DNA of 64,000 nucleotides. Source: UBA1573 sp034005165 (GTDB lineage Bacteria > Pseudomonadota > Alphaproteobacteria > Micavibrionales > Micavibrionaceae). How positions within the stretch are numbered: the stretch's first letter is position 1; every line of letters begins with the position of its first letter. Below are positions 1-8,813 of the stretch, one piece after another. The translations under genes were made by a program, and so were the position numbers. Location of the stretch: positions 248,001-312,000 of the forward strand of contig JAVEVE010000001.1 of the NCBI GenBank assembly GCA_034005165.1, in the 5' to 3' direction. The notes beneath the pieces are model-generated. The model was not told the DNA's origin and did no database searches. It saw nothing but the letters and a program-made list of their open reading frames with translations.

Positions 1-1793
1 GTGATAGATGTCTGATCCGAGAAGACCAGAGGGAATGCACCGCCTGTTTCACTATAGCCGTTCAAATGAATTTTTGCCGCCTGCAATTCTACATACGGCG
101 TAACATTTGTATCTGAATCTAATTCAAACGCCCATCCTAAACGTGCCGCACCACCGAAAGCATAACCATCCGTAGAACCTCTGGAGAAATCAACATCTGC
201 CCCGTTCAAATATCCTCTATCAACATCCGCAGCCAAACCTGCGTAAAACAGTGAAGTATAAAATCTCAAACCGCTCTTGCCGACATAACTGGCCAAAACA
301 GACCCGCCTTTTGAAACAAGCTCCGTAACAGAATCAAACCCTTCCTTGGATTTGCTTTCCGCTCCGTTGATACCAACCCCGACAACCCATTCATCGTCCA
401 AAGCAACCTTGACACCGGCAGTCCCGTTAACCCCCCAGTTTGAAAGATCGTTACCTTGTCCAAAAAGCAAATTTCCAACAACATAACCAGAAATACGACT
501 TGAAGCACTCGCAGGCCCCGCTGCCGGAGAAATAGTTGCCGGAGAAGAATAATCTATATTTTGAAGACCACGGATATATTGTTGCCCCCAAGTAGAGTTT
601 AAGCGAGCCGCATATAAGGATTGTGAAATTTGGGAAACTGTTTTTTGCGTCGCCTGAATTGGAAGCTCTACAGAAGAGATCGAGGCAGCCAAATCAGAGT
701 CAGTAATAAAGCCTCCCGAATCCAGATTTGCCCAGTAAAAAATATTTCCGCCAGCTAAAACTGTTGCTTCCCCTGAGATCATTGTCCCGCTTCTGTTTGT
801 ATCAGTAACGCTGCTAATATAATACGCAGACACGTCAACACCTGCATCCGTCAGAATATCGGAAATTGCCACCGCTCCTGTATTCGTACGATAGCGAAAC
901 GCAGAGCCTCCACCAGGTGCGCCCCAGCTATATCCAAAGATATTTTTTGCATCATCAGATGCTGCAGTAGCTCCACTCAGTGTACTACCAGCCAAAAACC
1001 CTACTCCGACCAAGCCTGTTTCCTGCGTCCAGTAAAACCCCTCGCCATCCATTCCGACATATTCGTTATAGCCAACAACAACCTTCCCATTATGACTGAG
1101 ACCATATGGCTCTGTATAAGAAGTACCGGGCAATTTTCCCAATCCCACCATGCCTGTCGCCTGCGTCCAACGAAATGCCTGAGACTGCCCGAGACCATCA
1201 TTCCCGATCCCGACAACAACAGACCCATCATCACTAATAGCACGAGCCTCACTATAGTCACCGCCAGCAATAAATCCGAGTGGCGTTAACACGCCAGATT
1301 CCCAGATAAAGGCCTCAGTTCCTGATCCTCTTACAAAGTAGTTCATCAAAGAATATCCGGTGACAATCCGACCATCACTTGAAACATCAATAGCCTGACT
1401 GTGGTTATACCCCCCTTGAACACCCGTCCCAACAAGTCCAGTCCCTTGTGTCCATATAAAACCTTGATAATGAGTTGCATCAACCCCAACCCCTACAGCC
1501 GTAGAAAGATTATCCGAAACGGCATTCACCCACGCATCATTTCCTCCGCCAGCAAAATCTCCAACAGTTACAAGCCCTGTTGTCGGTGAATCAAAATATC
1601 CAAGACCACTCCCATCCTGCCCTCTATTGACCATGCGGATTTGGCCGTCTGTCGTAAAGAAATAGGGATAAGTGGCGTTTTGATTAAAAGTCAAAGCTGT
1701 TTCATTATAGGTCTCCGAGTACGAAGTCGCGGAATGAATAACTCCCGAAAAAAGAAACATGCAGAATATAAACTTGGAATAAAAAGACTTCAT
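1..1793 (-). CDS. HAF-repeat autotransporter, 3' end beyond the window
   Basis: An open frame runs from ATG at 1793 to the left edge (597 codons, no stop), so the C-terminus is missing. Residues 1–26 look like a signal peptide. Residues about 65–305 hold five copies of a 45–50-residue unit, each with a [AG]F-x-[WY] core (residues 111, 161, 206, 252, 298) and a 'DG/VVVG' strand; this is the pattern of the HAF extracellular repeat family. After a linker (about 370–435) the sequence turns into alternating amphipathic strands typical of an autotransporter beta-domain, of which roughly 160 residues are inside the window. I infer a surface-exposed or secreted type V protein. GGAGGAAG lies 2 bases before the ATG and supports this start. 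Passenger function is unknown. Confidence 0.85.
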   Translation of the reverse strand, partial: MKSFYSKFIFCMFLFSGVIHSATSYSETYNETALTFNQNATYPYFFTTDGQIRMVNRGQDGSGLGYFDSPTTGLVTVGDFAGGGNDAWVNAVSDNLSTAVGVGVDATHYQGFIWTQGTGLVGTGVQGGYNHSQAIDVSSDGRIVTGYSLMNYFVRGSGTEAFIWESGVLTPLGFIAGGDYSEARAISDDGSVVVGIGNDGLGQSQAFRWTQATGMVGLGKLPGTSYTEPYGLSHNGKVVVGYNEYVGMDGEGFYWTQETGLVGVGFLAGSTLSGATAASDDAKNIFGYSWGAPGGGSAFRYRTNTGAVAISDILTDAGVDVSAYYISSVTDTNRSGTMISGEATVLAGGNIFYWANLDSGGFITDSDLAASISSVELPIQATQKTVSQISQSLYAARLNSTWGQQYIRGLQNIDYSSPATISPAAGPASASSRISGYVVGNLLFGQGNDLSNWGVNGTAGVKVALDDEWVVGVGINGAESKSKEGFDSVTELVSKGGSVLASYVGKSGLRFYTSLFYAGLAADVDRGYLNGADVDFSRGSTDGYAFGGAARLGWAFELDSDTNVTPYVELQAAKIHLNGYSETGGAFPLVFSDQTSI

Positions 1794-1794
1794 T

Positions 1795-1829
1795 ACTTCC
1801 TCCATTGGCCTGAGAATAAAAAGCCAATG
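1795..1829 (-). promoter_or_regulatory. 5' UTR hairpin abutting the autotransporter ribosome binding site
   Basis: On the minus strand CATTGGC, a 13-base spacer and GCCAATG form a perfect 7-bp inverted repeat (arms 1823–1829 and 1803–1809), followed directly by the GGAGGAAG ribosome binding site of the autotransporter. Seen directly; a role in translation control or mRNA stability is inference. Confidence 0.4.
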
Positions 1830-1869
1830 AAGCAAGCCTATCAGAGAAGTCTAAACGTCTAGCAAATTG

Positions 1870-1897
1870 ATTATGGAATAAAAATTAACCTTTTCAA
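1870..1897 (-). promoter_or_regulatory. Likely sigma70 promoter of the autotransporter gene
   Basis: Minus strand: TTGAAA (-35, 1892–1897), 16-base spacer, CATAAT (-10, 1870–1875). It is about 75 bases upstream of the ATG, so the transcript would carry the hairpin described at 1803–1829. Confidence 0.5.
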
Positions 1898-1982
1898 GAC
1901 AGATAAAGGAAAAGAAACAATAGCTTAGGATATATTCTTTCAAAAAAATGCTAACCAAAAACTTGCCCCTGATAGGAAGTGC

Positions 1983-2864
1983 TTATAAGTGCAGATGCTC
2001 CAACTTCCCAACTCTGTCAGAAACGTCCTGATATTTATGACCGAGGACCAAATGACCTTGAGCACGCTGTAAAGCAAGAATGACGCCATCAAGTTCATAT
2101 TGCATCACATCTCTTGCTCCTGAAACAGCAAGAGCTTTCTCGGTATATTCCTGATACATGGATTGCCTGATCATTTCGATATCCGACAATAAAACTTCGC
2201 CAAGCCTGCACTCATAATCGGATAAATAGAAATTGGACAGGGCAAGAGCTTGTGTTGCATCCAAAAAGTCTCTAACAAAACCTGATTTATCCTCATCGGA
2301 TATCGGCATCAGATACTCTCCTGCTTCAACAACCATTCGCGCAGATGATCGGGATAGGTTGGCTTCGCTATATATATCAAATAGCTCCTCGACAGTTTTG
2401 CTCATCGAAATTCCGACAGATGACCCTGAAAATTCAAATTTTTTAATCCACTCTTGATAGGCATGAGCTAAAGTGAAACGAGTAGAAAGATCCTGATATT
2501 GTGTTTCAAGATCTTGGACGGCAGACGAAACCTTCCCTCCAAGTATTCCATGTGCATAATAATTAAAAGCCCCGCAAAGAACACCTATCCGCTTCTCGAG
2601 AATCTGTCCTGCCTCCAATTGAGCATCAATCAACTGCGCATACGCTGCGACCCGCCTACCCAGTATAGAAGAAACATCTCCTACTTTGCTCTCTCTTGCC
2701 AATCGTGCCTGCTCATCTCGCATAAAGTTTGTGAACTTTTGATCCTCTGCCGCATGGACAGGATCTGCACAAAAAAGATCATGCAACTCTTTCAGACGAT
2801 TAACGCGAGCAGATAAATTCTCTATACATTTTTCGCTGATATTCATACGCAGAACACCATCCAT
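1983..2864 (-). CDS. Conserved-looking protein of unknown function (293 aa)
   Basis: I do not recognise a family. The product is soluble, mostly alpha-helical by composition, rich in charged residues, with no signal peptide or membrane segment. The frame is also open up to a GTG at 2876, but GAGG six bases before the ATG at 2864 points to that ATG as the start. It lies 15 bases after the stop of the next upstream unknown gene (2880–3788), so the two are very likely co-transcribed and may work together. Nothing in the sequence shows an enzymatic motif. Confidence 0.7.
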   Translation of the reverse strand: MDGVLRMNISEKCIENLSARVNRLKELHDLFCADPVHAAEDQKFTNFMRDEQARLARESKVGDVSSILGRRVAAYAQLIDAQLEAGQILEKRIGVLCGAFNYYAHGILGGKVSSAVQDLETQYQDLSTRFTLAHAYQEWIKKFEFSGSSVGISMSKTVEELFDIYSEANLSRSSARMVVEAGEYLMPISDEDKSGFVRDFLDATQALALSNFYLSDYECRLGEVLLSDIEMIRQSMYQEYTEKALAVSGARDVMQYELDGVILALQRAQGHLVLGHKYQDVSDRVGKLEHLHL

Positions 2865-2879
2865 AGCACACCTCACTGA

Positions 2880-3788
2880 CTACAATCTTTTTGGTCCATG
2901 CTTAAAAATATTATAAAGCATATTGGCAACATCAAGTTCACTTCCCCCCATAGATGGACCGATACCCTTTACAGAACGCGCCCCCACACCACGTTCTTGC
3001 ATAAGATGGAACACACTCTTACTTGCATCCTCTCCCAACCAATGAATAGCACCATATACTGAATTCGAAGCTCTACCGAATTCTTCGTCTACCCCAATAG
3101 TACGACACAAATGTGATTTATAAGCATGTGCATTCGCCAGCATAAAATATAGATGGGTTACAGCAGTCTCAACAGGATCGTTAGAACAAGCAATCAATTT
3201 GGAAAACGGATTATCATGCTCAAGAAATCCAATTTCAAAACGTGTATACATTTCGCCGATAAAAGCCCTCTCAACAAAATGGCTTTCCTCCATAAAGAAC
3301 ATATCACTTTCTGCCTCCGGCGAGTCATATATGCGGAACATTCCCTGATATGGATCTCCATCAATAATCAATCCAGCGACAGCACGTCTCAGGTAATCCC
3401 CTACGGGGCTGTCAGAGAACTGTTCGCCGGAAAAAAAGTTTTCTGTTTCAAGATGCTTCTGCACACTTTCCAAACAAACATGCAAAGCTGTACGATATGT
3501 TTCCCACCAGACAGGACTATTGCGTGACAAATCTATTTTTACAAAAGCACGGTCACCTTCTTCTTCAATTCCGATGATGGAGATCTTGCTGTCACCTTTG
3601 ACCATATCCGAGACATGGCGAACGATCATACCCTTAAAGAGTTGCCTCTGTTCTGAATTGGCAACATCCGGATCGAAATAGATTTCGCTGGAAGATAAGG
3701 GAAAAATAATTGATTTTTCAGTATATCCGAAAGCAGAGACTTTTCCGAAGTCTCCAAAAGAAGTCTGCCTCTGTTCGCGCTCTTCCAT
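2880..3788 (-). CDS. Protein of unknown function (302 aa), partner of the following gene
   Basis: No family recognised. A soluble protein without signal peptide; the C-terminal part has short helical stretches and a glycine-rich turn (around residues 270–285, with GIGPSMGG). TTG at 3794 is also in frame, but the ATG at 3788 (AGG eight bases upstream) is the more likely start. The gene is followed after 15 bases by the second unknown gene and preceded by the membrane-anchored nuclease-like gene (3857–4345). The group sits beside the autotransporter in the least conserved part of the window, which suggests accessory rather than core function. Confidence 0.7.
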   Translation of the reverse strand: MEEREQRQTSFGDFGKVSAFGYTEKSIIFPLSSSEIYFDPDVANSEQRQLFKGMIVRHVSDMVKGDSKISIIGIEEEGDRAFVKIDLSRNSPVWWETYRTALHVCLESVQKHLETENFFSGEQFSDSPVGDYLRRAVAGLIIDGDPYQGMFRIYDSPEAESDMFFMEESHFVERAFIGEMYTRFEIGFLEHDNPFSKLIACSNDPVETAVTHLYFMLANAHAYKSHLCRTIGVDEEFGRASNSVYGAIHWLGEDASKSVFHLMQERGVGARSVKGIGPSMGGSELDVANMLYNIFKHGPKRL

Positions 3789-3856
3789 ATTCAAAACCTG
3801 TTCTATTTTTTTTATTGTTTTGTATTTGTCGAGAGCTTTAACGAGGCAATCAAATC

Positions 3857-4345
3857 CTAACGTCTGGATGCCTGCGCATTAAAGTAATCGACATTACTTT
3901 CAAAGCCGTGAACTTTGGGGTCCAACCGATAAAAAGTCCGGATCTGACCTTTATAGCTGACCACTGCAAACCAGTTTCTTTGGGGATCATAAAAGACGCG
4001 ATCCCCGTCAATCTGCTTGATCGTTAATGTTCCCTCGGGTGGGCGGGTCACAAAGTCATTAGCAGCTTGAACATAGACCTCTTCGTTATGAAAAGCAAAC
4101 TCTTTTCCATGCTTTTGGAAATGCACGCGGGCATTCTCCCTAGACGTTAAGTCCTTGGTAGACGACCATTCCAACTCCCCCTGATAGGGGAGAGATATAG
4201 AAGCCTCCTCAGCGGCTAATGCTGCCTTATGGCTGTTTTTCTCAAAATTAGAAAATTGCAAAAGCCCAAAAAACAATAACAATCCCACCACGGTAAAGAT
4301 CGATTTCCATGGGGTAATCTTGTGATGGTTATTCGGATTAAGCAT
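3857..4345 (-). CDS. Membrane-anchored protein with BECR-type toxin-nuclease-like domain
   Basis: 162 residues. Residues 15–31 form one hydrophobic segment preceded by basic residues, so the rest should face the periplasm. Residues about 70–157 have the layout of a domain I know from polymorphic and contact-dependent toxins of the barnase/EndoU/ColicinE5-D/RelE (BECR) group: HFxKHGKEF (His75, Lys78, His79), then EYVxAA-xxF, 'GD-x-x-x-YDPxxNxFAV' and 'GxIRTFYRxDPxxHG' up to NVDYFN at the end. This comparison is from memory, not from a search. No delivery domain or adjacent immunity gene is evident, so it may be a domesticated domain with another job. It follows lpd by 17 bases and is probably in the same transcript. 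The ribosome binding site is weak. Confidence 0.65.
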   Translation of the reverse strand: MLNPNNHHKITPWKSIFTVVGLLLFFGLLQFSNFEKNSHKAALAAEEASISLPYQGELEWSSTKDLTSRENARVHFQKHGKEFAFHNEEVYVQAANDFVTRPPEGTLTIKQIDGDRVFYDPQRNWFAVVSYKGQIRTFYRLDPKVHGFESNVDYFNAQASRR

Positions 4346-4362
4346 AAAAATGTAACAAGAGT

Positions 4363-5766
4363 TTAAAAGTGAATGGCTTTACCATAGGCTGACAGGACTG
4401 ACTCGTGCATCATTTCGGATAAAGTCGGATGCGGGAAAACCGTATGCATTAACTCTGCTTCGGTTGTCTCGAGCGTCATACCGATTGCAAATCCCTGAAT
4501 CATTTCGGTCACTTCTGCACCAATCATATGCGCTCCAAGCAAAGCGCCAGTCTTCGCATCAAATATTGTTTTGACCAAACCTTCAGGTTCGCCAAGGGCA
4601 ATCGCTTTGCCATTGCCCACAAACGGGAACCTGCCGACTTTTAACTCGTAACCAGCCTCTTTTGCCTTGGTTTCCGTCAAACCAACAGACGCAACTTGCG
4701 GATGAGCATAAGTACATCCTGGGATTTCACTCTTCTTCAAAGGATGAACATCCTTGAGGCCCGCGATCTTCTCAATACAAATAATTCCTTCATGCGATGC
4801 CTTATGTGCAAGCCAAGGTGCACCAGCAACATCGCCGATTGCATATACGCCTTTCTCGTCAGTCTCAGAATAAGGGCCGGTTACGATATGACCTCGATCA
4901 ACTTTGACTTTGGTATTTTCAAGACCAAGATTCTCCGTATTAGCGACGATACCAACCGCGGAGATCACACGATCAACGGTGATTTTCTCAACTTTTCCAC
5001 CGACCTCGACATGACAAACGACATTATCCTTGCCCTTCTCGAGCTTGGTAACTTTTGCCCCTGTCATAATCTTCATGCCCTGCTTCTCGAATGACTTACG
5101 GGCAAGACCTGAAATTTCTTCATCTTCAACAGGCATAATACGGTCCATCAATTCAACCACTGTTACTTCTGCACCAAGCGTACGGAAGAACGACGCAAAC
5201 TCAATCCCGATAGCGCCGGAACCAACAACCAGCAATGATTTTGGCATCATATCAGGGACCAAAGCCTCTTTATATGTCCAAACCAGTTTTCCGTCAGGCT
5301 CAAGCCCCGGCAATACACGTGCACGCGCACCCGTTGCCACAATAATATGTTTGCCTGTCAAAACATCCTTGGATTTGTCTTTGGTCACCTCGACCTCGAC
5401 TTGCCCCTTACCCTTCAAACGTCCGAACCCATCAAAAACAGTCACTTTGTTTTTCTTAAGCAAATGCCCGATACCGCCTGATAACTGTTTGGACACACCA
5501 CGAGAGCGCTCAACAATTTTCTGGAGATCAAAGTGCGGCTTCTCACAAGACAGGCCATACTCCCCCGCATGGTTCATCAGATGAAAGACTTCTGCCGAAC
5601 GAAGCAAAGCCTTCGTCGGGATGCATCCCCAATTGAGGCAAATCCCCCCCAAATGATTAGCTTCAACCACGGCAGTCTTCATTCCGAGTTGCGCTGCACG
5701 AATAGCTGCCACATATCCGCCCGGTCCACCACCGATTACAATCACATCAAAATTCTTATCAGACAT
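4363..5766 (-). CDS. lpd: Dihydrolipoamide dehydrogenase (E3)
   Basis: Flavoprotein of 467 residues that re-oxidises dihydrolipoyl groups of the pyruvate dehydrogenase complex with NAD+. Visible: FAD-binding GGGPGG near residue 12, the redox disulfide CLNWGC (Cys43, Cys48), the NAD-binding GSGAIGIEF motif in the middle, the second FAD motif YAIGDV, and the C-terminal HPTLSE with the catalytic His. Length is normal for the family. It is the last enzyme gene of the pdhA–pdhB–pdhC–(small gene)–lpd run, so its assignment to PDH rather than to 2-oxoglutarate dehydrogenase follows from position; it may serve both. Confidence 0.97.
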   Translation of the reverse strand: MSDKNFDVIVIGGGPGGYVAAIRAAQLGMKTAVVEANHLGGICLNWGCIPTKALLRSAEVFHLMNHAGEYGLSCEKPHFDLQKIVERSRGVSKQLSGGIGHLLKKNKVTVFDGFGRLKGKGQVEVEVTKDKSKDVLTGKHIIVATGARARVLPGLEPDGKLVWTYKEALVPDMMPKSLLVVGSGAIGIEFASFFRTLGAEVTVVELMDRIMPVEDEEISGLARKSFEKQGMKIMTGAKVTKLEKGKDNVVCHVEVGGKVEKITVDRVISAVGIVANTENLGLENTKVKVDRGHIVTGPYSETDEKGVYAIGDVAGAPWLAHKASHEGIICIEKIAGLKDVHPLKKSEIPGCTYAHPQVASVGLTETKAKEAGYELKVGRFPFVGNGKAIALGEPEGLVKTIFDAKTGALLGAHMIGAEVTEMIQGFAIGMTLETTEAELMHTVFPHPTLSEMMHESVLSAYGKAIHF

Positions 5767-5792
5767 TTTTTACTTCCTATCTCATTTAACAA

Positions 5793-6056
5793 TTATGCAC
5801 AAAGAGAGTGTTTCATTTGCCCGATAGCGGACATTGCATTCTTGTGCCCCTCTTCCGAAGAAAGAGATTGTTCAAATAGCGACCTCTCGTCTCCCCATCC
5901 TCTTCTCGGAGAACAAATATATAGCCAAGCACTTTTAGAATTCCGCTCACAAGCATCCAATGCAGCGTCTCGAAGTTCATTTAAACGCCTACGCGCATTC
6001 GCATCAAAAATTTCCCTTAAACTATATGGAACAGCAATAGTCACCGAATAATACAT
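5793..6056 (-). CDS. Small unknown protein between pdhC and lpd (87 aa)
   Basis: A short frame with ATG at 6056 and GGAAA eight bases upstream. The product is charged, without signal peptide or membrane segment; the N-terminal half contains a basic helix (ANARRRLNEL) and the C-terminal half is serine/glutamate rich. I recognise no family. It fills the gap between pdhC and lpd on the same strand with spacings of 25 and 26 bases, which fits a translated gene in the pdh operon. It could be a spurious frame, but the gap is otherwise unexplained in a tightly packed cluster. Confidence 0.5.
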   Translation of the reverse strand: MYYSVTIAVPYSLREIFDANARRRLNELRDAALDACERNSKSAWLYICSPRRGWGDERSLFEQSLSSEEGHKNAMSAIGQMKHSLCA

Positions 6057-6081
6057 TTCATGTTTCCAAATAAAAAAGAAA

Positions 6082-7356
6082 TTAAGCCAGCATCAATACA
6101 GGGTTTTCAATGAAACGTTTAAAGTGTTGCAGGAATTCAGCCCCGACAGCTCCATCGACGGAACGGTGATCTGTTGAGAGAGTCACTGTCATTACATTCC
6201 GCACGACCATTTGCCCGTTTTCGACAACAACGCGCTCTTCCCCAGCTCCGACAGCCATAATACAGCTTTGTGGCGGGTTAACGATCGCCTGGAAGTTCTT
6301 GACACCAAACATTCCCAAGTTGGAAATAGAGAATGAACCACCCTGGAACTCCTCAGGTTTCAATTTTCCGTCTTTGGCACGCTTTGCCAAATCTTTCATT
6401 TCATCGGAAATATCGCGCAAAGATTTTGTCTCGGCTTTCTTGATAATCGGCGTAATCAATCCATTAGGCGTTGCAACAGCAACAGAGATATCTGCATGCT
6501 TATATTGAATAACAGCATCATCAGTCCATGATGTATTGGCAGCAGGATAAGCTTTCAATGCCATCGCATTTGCCTTGATAATAAAATCATTCACAGAGAG
6601 TTTGAAAGCACCGTCAGCAGCCTTGTTAATCTCCGCACGAGCAGTCAAAAGATTATCCAGCACGCAATCAACGGAGAGATAAAAATGCGGAATAACTTGC
6701 TTGGCTTCGGTCAAGCGACGCGCTGTAACTTTCTTGATATTGTTATTCGGAAGCTCTGTATATTCCATTCCAAGCATATCAGCCAACTGCTTGGCATTCG
6801 GGCCACTGGATGCAGGCGCGGAAGATGCTGATGACGCCGCCTTTGGAGCTGTTACCCCACCAGCTTTAGCATTTTCAACATCGCCCTTCACAATACGACC
6901 ATGAGGCCCTGTACCTTGAATCGTCTTAAGATCAATGCCTTTTTGCTCAGCAATTCGACGAGCCAAAGGCGATGCGAAAACGCGATCCCCTTTTGCAACA
7001 GACGCAGAAGATGGCACAGAAAAAGAAGAAGATGGTGCTGAAACCGCGGCAACAGGGACTGCAGCAGGATTTGCATTTGCAGCCGATCCAACTTTTATTG
7101 CAGACGCATCTTCCCCATCCTCAAGTAAAACAGCAATCGGCGTATTCACAGCAACGCCGGATGTTCCGGCAGAAATCAAGATCTTTGCCAACTTACCTTC
7201 ATCAACCGCTTCAACTTCCATTGTAGCTTTATCAGTTTCGATCTCTGCGATCACGTCTCCGGCCTTTACAACGTCACCCTCATTTTTCAACCACTTGGCC
7301 AAAGTCCCTTCAGTCATGGTCGGAGAAAGTGCAGGCATTAAAATATCAACTGGCAT
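6082..7356 (-). CDS. pdhC: Pyruvate dehydrogenase E2, dihydrolipoamide acetyltransferase
   Basis: 424 residues. Domain order: one lipoyl domain (1–80, lipoyl-lysine in DKA at Lys43), an Ala/Pro/Ser-rich linker, the peripheral subunit-binding domain (about 128–165, with ASPLARRIAEQKGI), a second linker, then the acyltransferase core (about 195–424) with the catalytic DHRSVDGA motif near the C-terminus. It forms the core of the PDH complex and passes acetyl groups to CoA. GAGGA seven bases before the ATG supports the start. pdhB ends 12 bases upstream. Confidence 0.97.
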   Translation of the reverse strand: MPVDILMPALSPTMTEGTLAKWLKNEGDVVKAGDVIAEIETDKATMEVEAVDEGKLAKILISAGTSGVAVNTPIAVLLEDGEDASAIKVGSAANANPAAVPVAAVSAPSSSFSVPSSASVAKGDRVFASPLARRIAEQKGIDLKTIQGTGPHGRIVKGDVENAKAGGVTAPKAASSASSAPASSGPNAKQLADMLGMEYTELPNNNIKKVTARRLTEAKQVIPHFYLSVDCVLDNLLTARAEINKAADGAFKLSVNDFIIKANAMALKAYPAANTSWTDDAVIQYKHADISVAVATPNGLITPIIKKAETKSLRDISDEMKDLAKRAKDGKLKPEEFQGGSFSISNLGMFGVKNFQAIVNPPQSCIMAVGAGEERVVVENGQMVVRNVMTVTLSTDHRSVDGAVGAEFLQHFKRFIENPVLMLA

Positions 7357-7368
7357 CTTGCGATCCTC

Positions 7369-8793
7369 TTAACGGTAACAAACTTTTTTGGCGGCATGAA
7401 CAATCTCGTCAACTTGTGGCGTTGCCAAAGTTTCAAGATTTGTCGCATACGGGGTAGGAACATCTGCCGCGTGAACACGAACGACAGGCGCATCCAGATA
7501 ATCAAACGCGTGCTCATTCACCATGGCGCAAATCTCCGCACCGATACCCGCAAACGGCCATCCTTCTTCGACAGACACAATACGATTGGTTTTCTTGACA
7601 CTTTCAAGAATTGTATAACGGTCAATCGGGCGAATAGTACGCAGGTTAATTACCTCGGCACTGATACCCTGCTCTTCCAACTTCTTGGCGGCTTCCATAC
7701 ATTTGCCAACCATGATCGAAAAAGAAACAAGAGTAACATCTGTGCCTTCACGTTCAATTTTTGCACGCCCCAGAGGAATAACATAATCCTCTGACGTCGG
7801 TGTCTCAAACACTTGGCCATACATCAATTCGTGCTCCAGAACGATGACGGGGTTCGGATCACGTATAGCTGCCTTCAATAGACCTTTAGCATCTGCACCG
7901 GACCAAGGCGCAACAACTTTCAACCCCGGAACATGCGCATACCAAGACGCATAACATCCTGAGTGCTGTGCACCGACTTTACCGGGCGCCCCATTCTGAC
8001 CACGGAAAACAATCGGGCAGCCTAATTTCCCACCGGCCATGTAAAGAGTTTTTGCGGCAGAGTTAATGATCTGATCCATTGCCTGCATCCCAAAGTCCCA
8101 GCTCATAAACTCGATAATCGGACGAAGGCCATTCATTGCTGCCCCGACTCCTAGACCTGTAAAGGCGTGCTCGGTAATCGGGCTATCTACAACACGATCA
8201 GGACCAAACTCATCCAACATCCCTTGAGACACTTTATAAGCACCGTTATATTCGGCAACCTCTTCACCCAAAAGGAAAACCTTCTCATCGCGACGCATCT
8301 CTTCAGACATGGCCATACGCAACGCTTCACGAACCTGCATCGGCTCTGTCTTCTCAAGGAACGGGGCTTCATCAAATGGTGGCGGCTCCATGACAACATT
8401 TTGAGCATACAAAACATCACGGTTTGCAATGGCTTTACCTGCTGGCTGAGACGCAGAAGACGTGGACATTACTTCCGAAGAATCTGGCGCCGCATTTGGC
8501 ACACATGGAATATCAACCGGAGCAGCAGGAGCGTCAGATACGTCACTCTCACCATCTTCCAACAACATTGCAATCGGTGTATTCACTGCGACACCCTGCG
8601 CCCCTTCGGCTACAAGGATTTTACCAAGAACACCTTCATCAACCGCTTCGACTTCCATTGTAGCCTTATCGGTTTCAATCTCGGCAATAACATCTCCGGC
8701 TTTTACGACATCGCCCTCTTTCTTTAGCCAACGAGCCAAATTCCCTTCGGTCATTGTCGGAGACAAAGCAGGCATTAAAACTTGTACAGACAT
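7369..8793 (-). CDS. pdhB: Pyruvate dehydrogenase E1 beta with N-terminal lipoyl domain
   Basis: 474 residues. The first 80 form a lipoyl domain nearly identical to that of the neighbouring E2 (Lys43 in TDKATM); a Pro/Ala/Ser linker leads to the transketolase-like E1-beta part starting at about residue 145 (VREALRMAMSEEM) with the conserved pyrimidine-binding and C-terminal transketolase regions. The lipoyl-bearing E1-beta is a known feature of alphaproteobacterial PDH and supports the taxonomic placement. It pairs with PdhA encoded 20 bases upstream. Confidence 0.97.
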   Translation of the reverse strand: MSVQVLMPALSPTMTEGNLARWLKKEGDVVKAGDVIAEIETDKATMEVEAVDEGVLGKILVAEGAQGVAVNTPIAMLLEDGESDVSDAPAAPVDIPCVPNAAPDSSEVMSTSSASQPAGKAIANRDVLYAQNVVMEPPPFDEAPFLEKTEPMQVREALRMAMSEEMRRDEKVFLLGEEVAEYNGAYKVSQGMLDEFGPDRVVDSPITEHAFTGLGVGAAMNGLRPIIEFMSWDFGMQAMDQIINSAAKTLYMAGGKLGCPIVFRGQNGAPGKVGAQHSGCYASWYAHVPGLKVVAPWSGADAKGLLKAAIRDPNPVIVLEHELMYGQVFETPTSEDYVIPLGRAKIEREGTDVTLVSFSIMVGKCMEAAKKLEEQGISAEVINLRTIRPIDRYTILESVKKTNRIVSVEEGWPFAGIGAEICAMVNEHAFDYLDAPVVRVHAADVPTPYATNLETLATPQVDEIVHAAKKVCYR

Positions 8794-8813
8794 TTCGGAT
8801 TTCCTTAGTAAAA

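Noticed and set aside
6935..7372. Ala/Thr/Ser-rich plus-strand frame over pdhC, and a like one at 8462–8914 over pdhB
   Set aside because: Mirror of the lipoyl-domain coding sequences; their mutual similarity only reflects the two related lipoyl domains.
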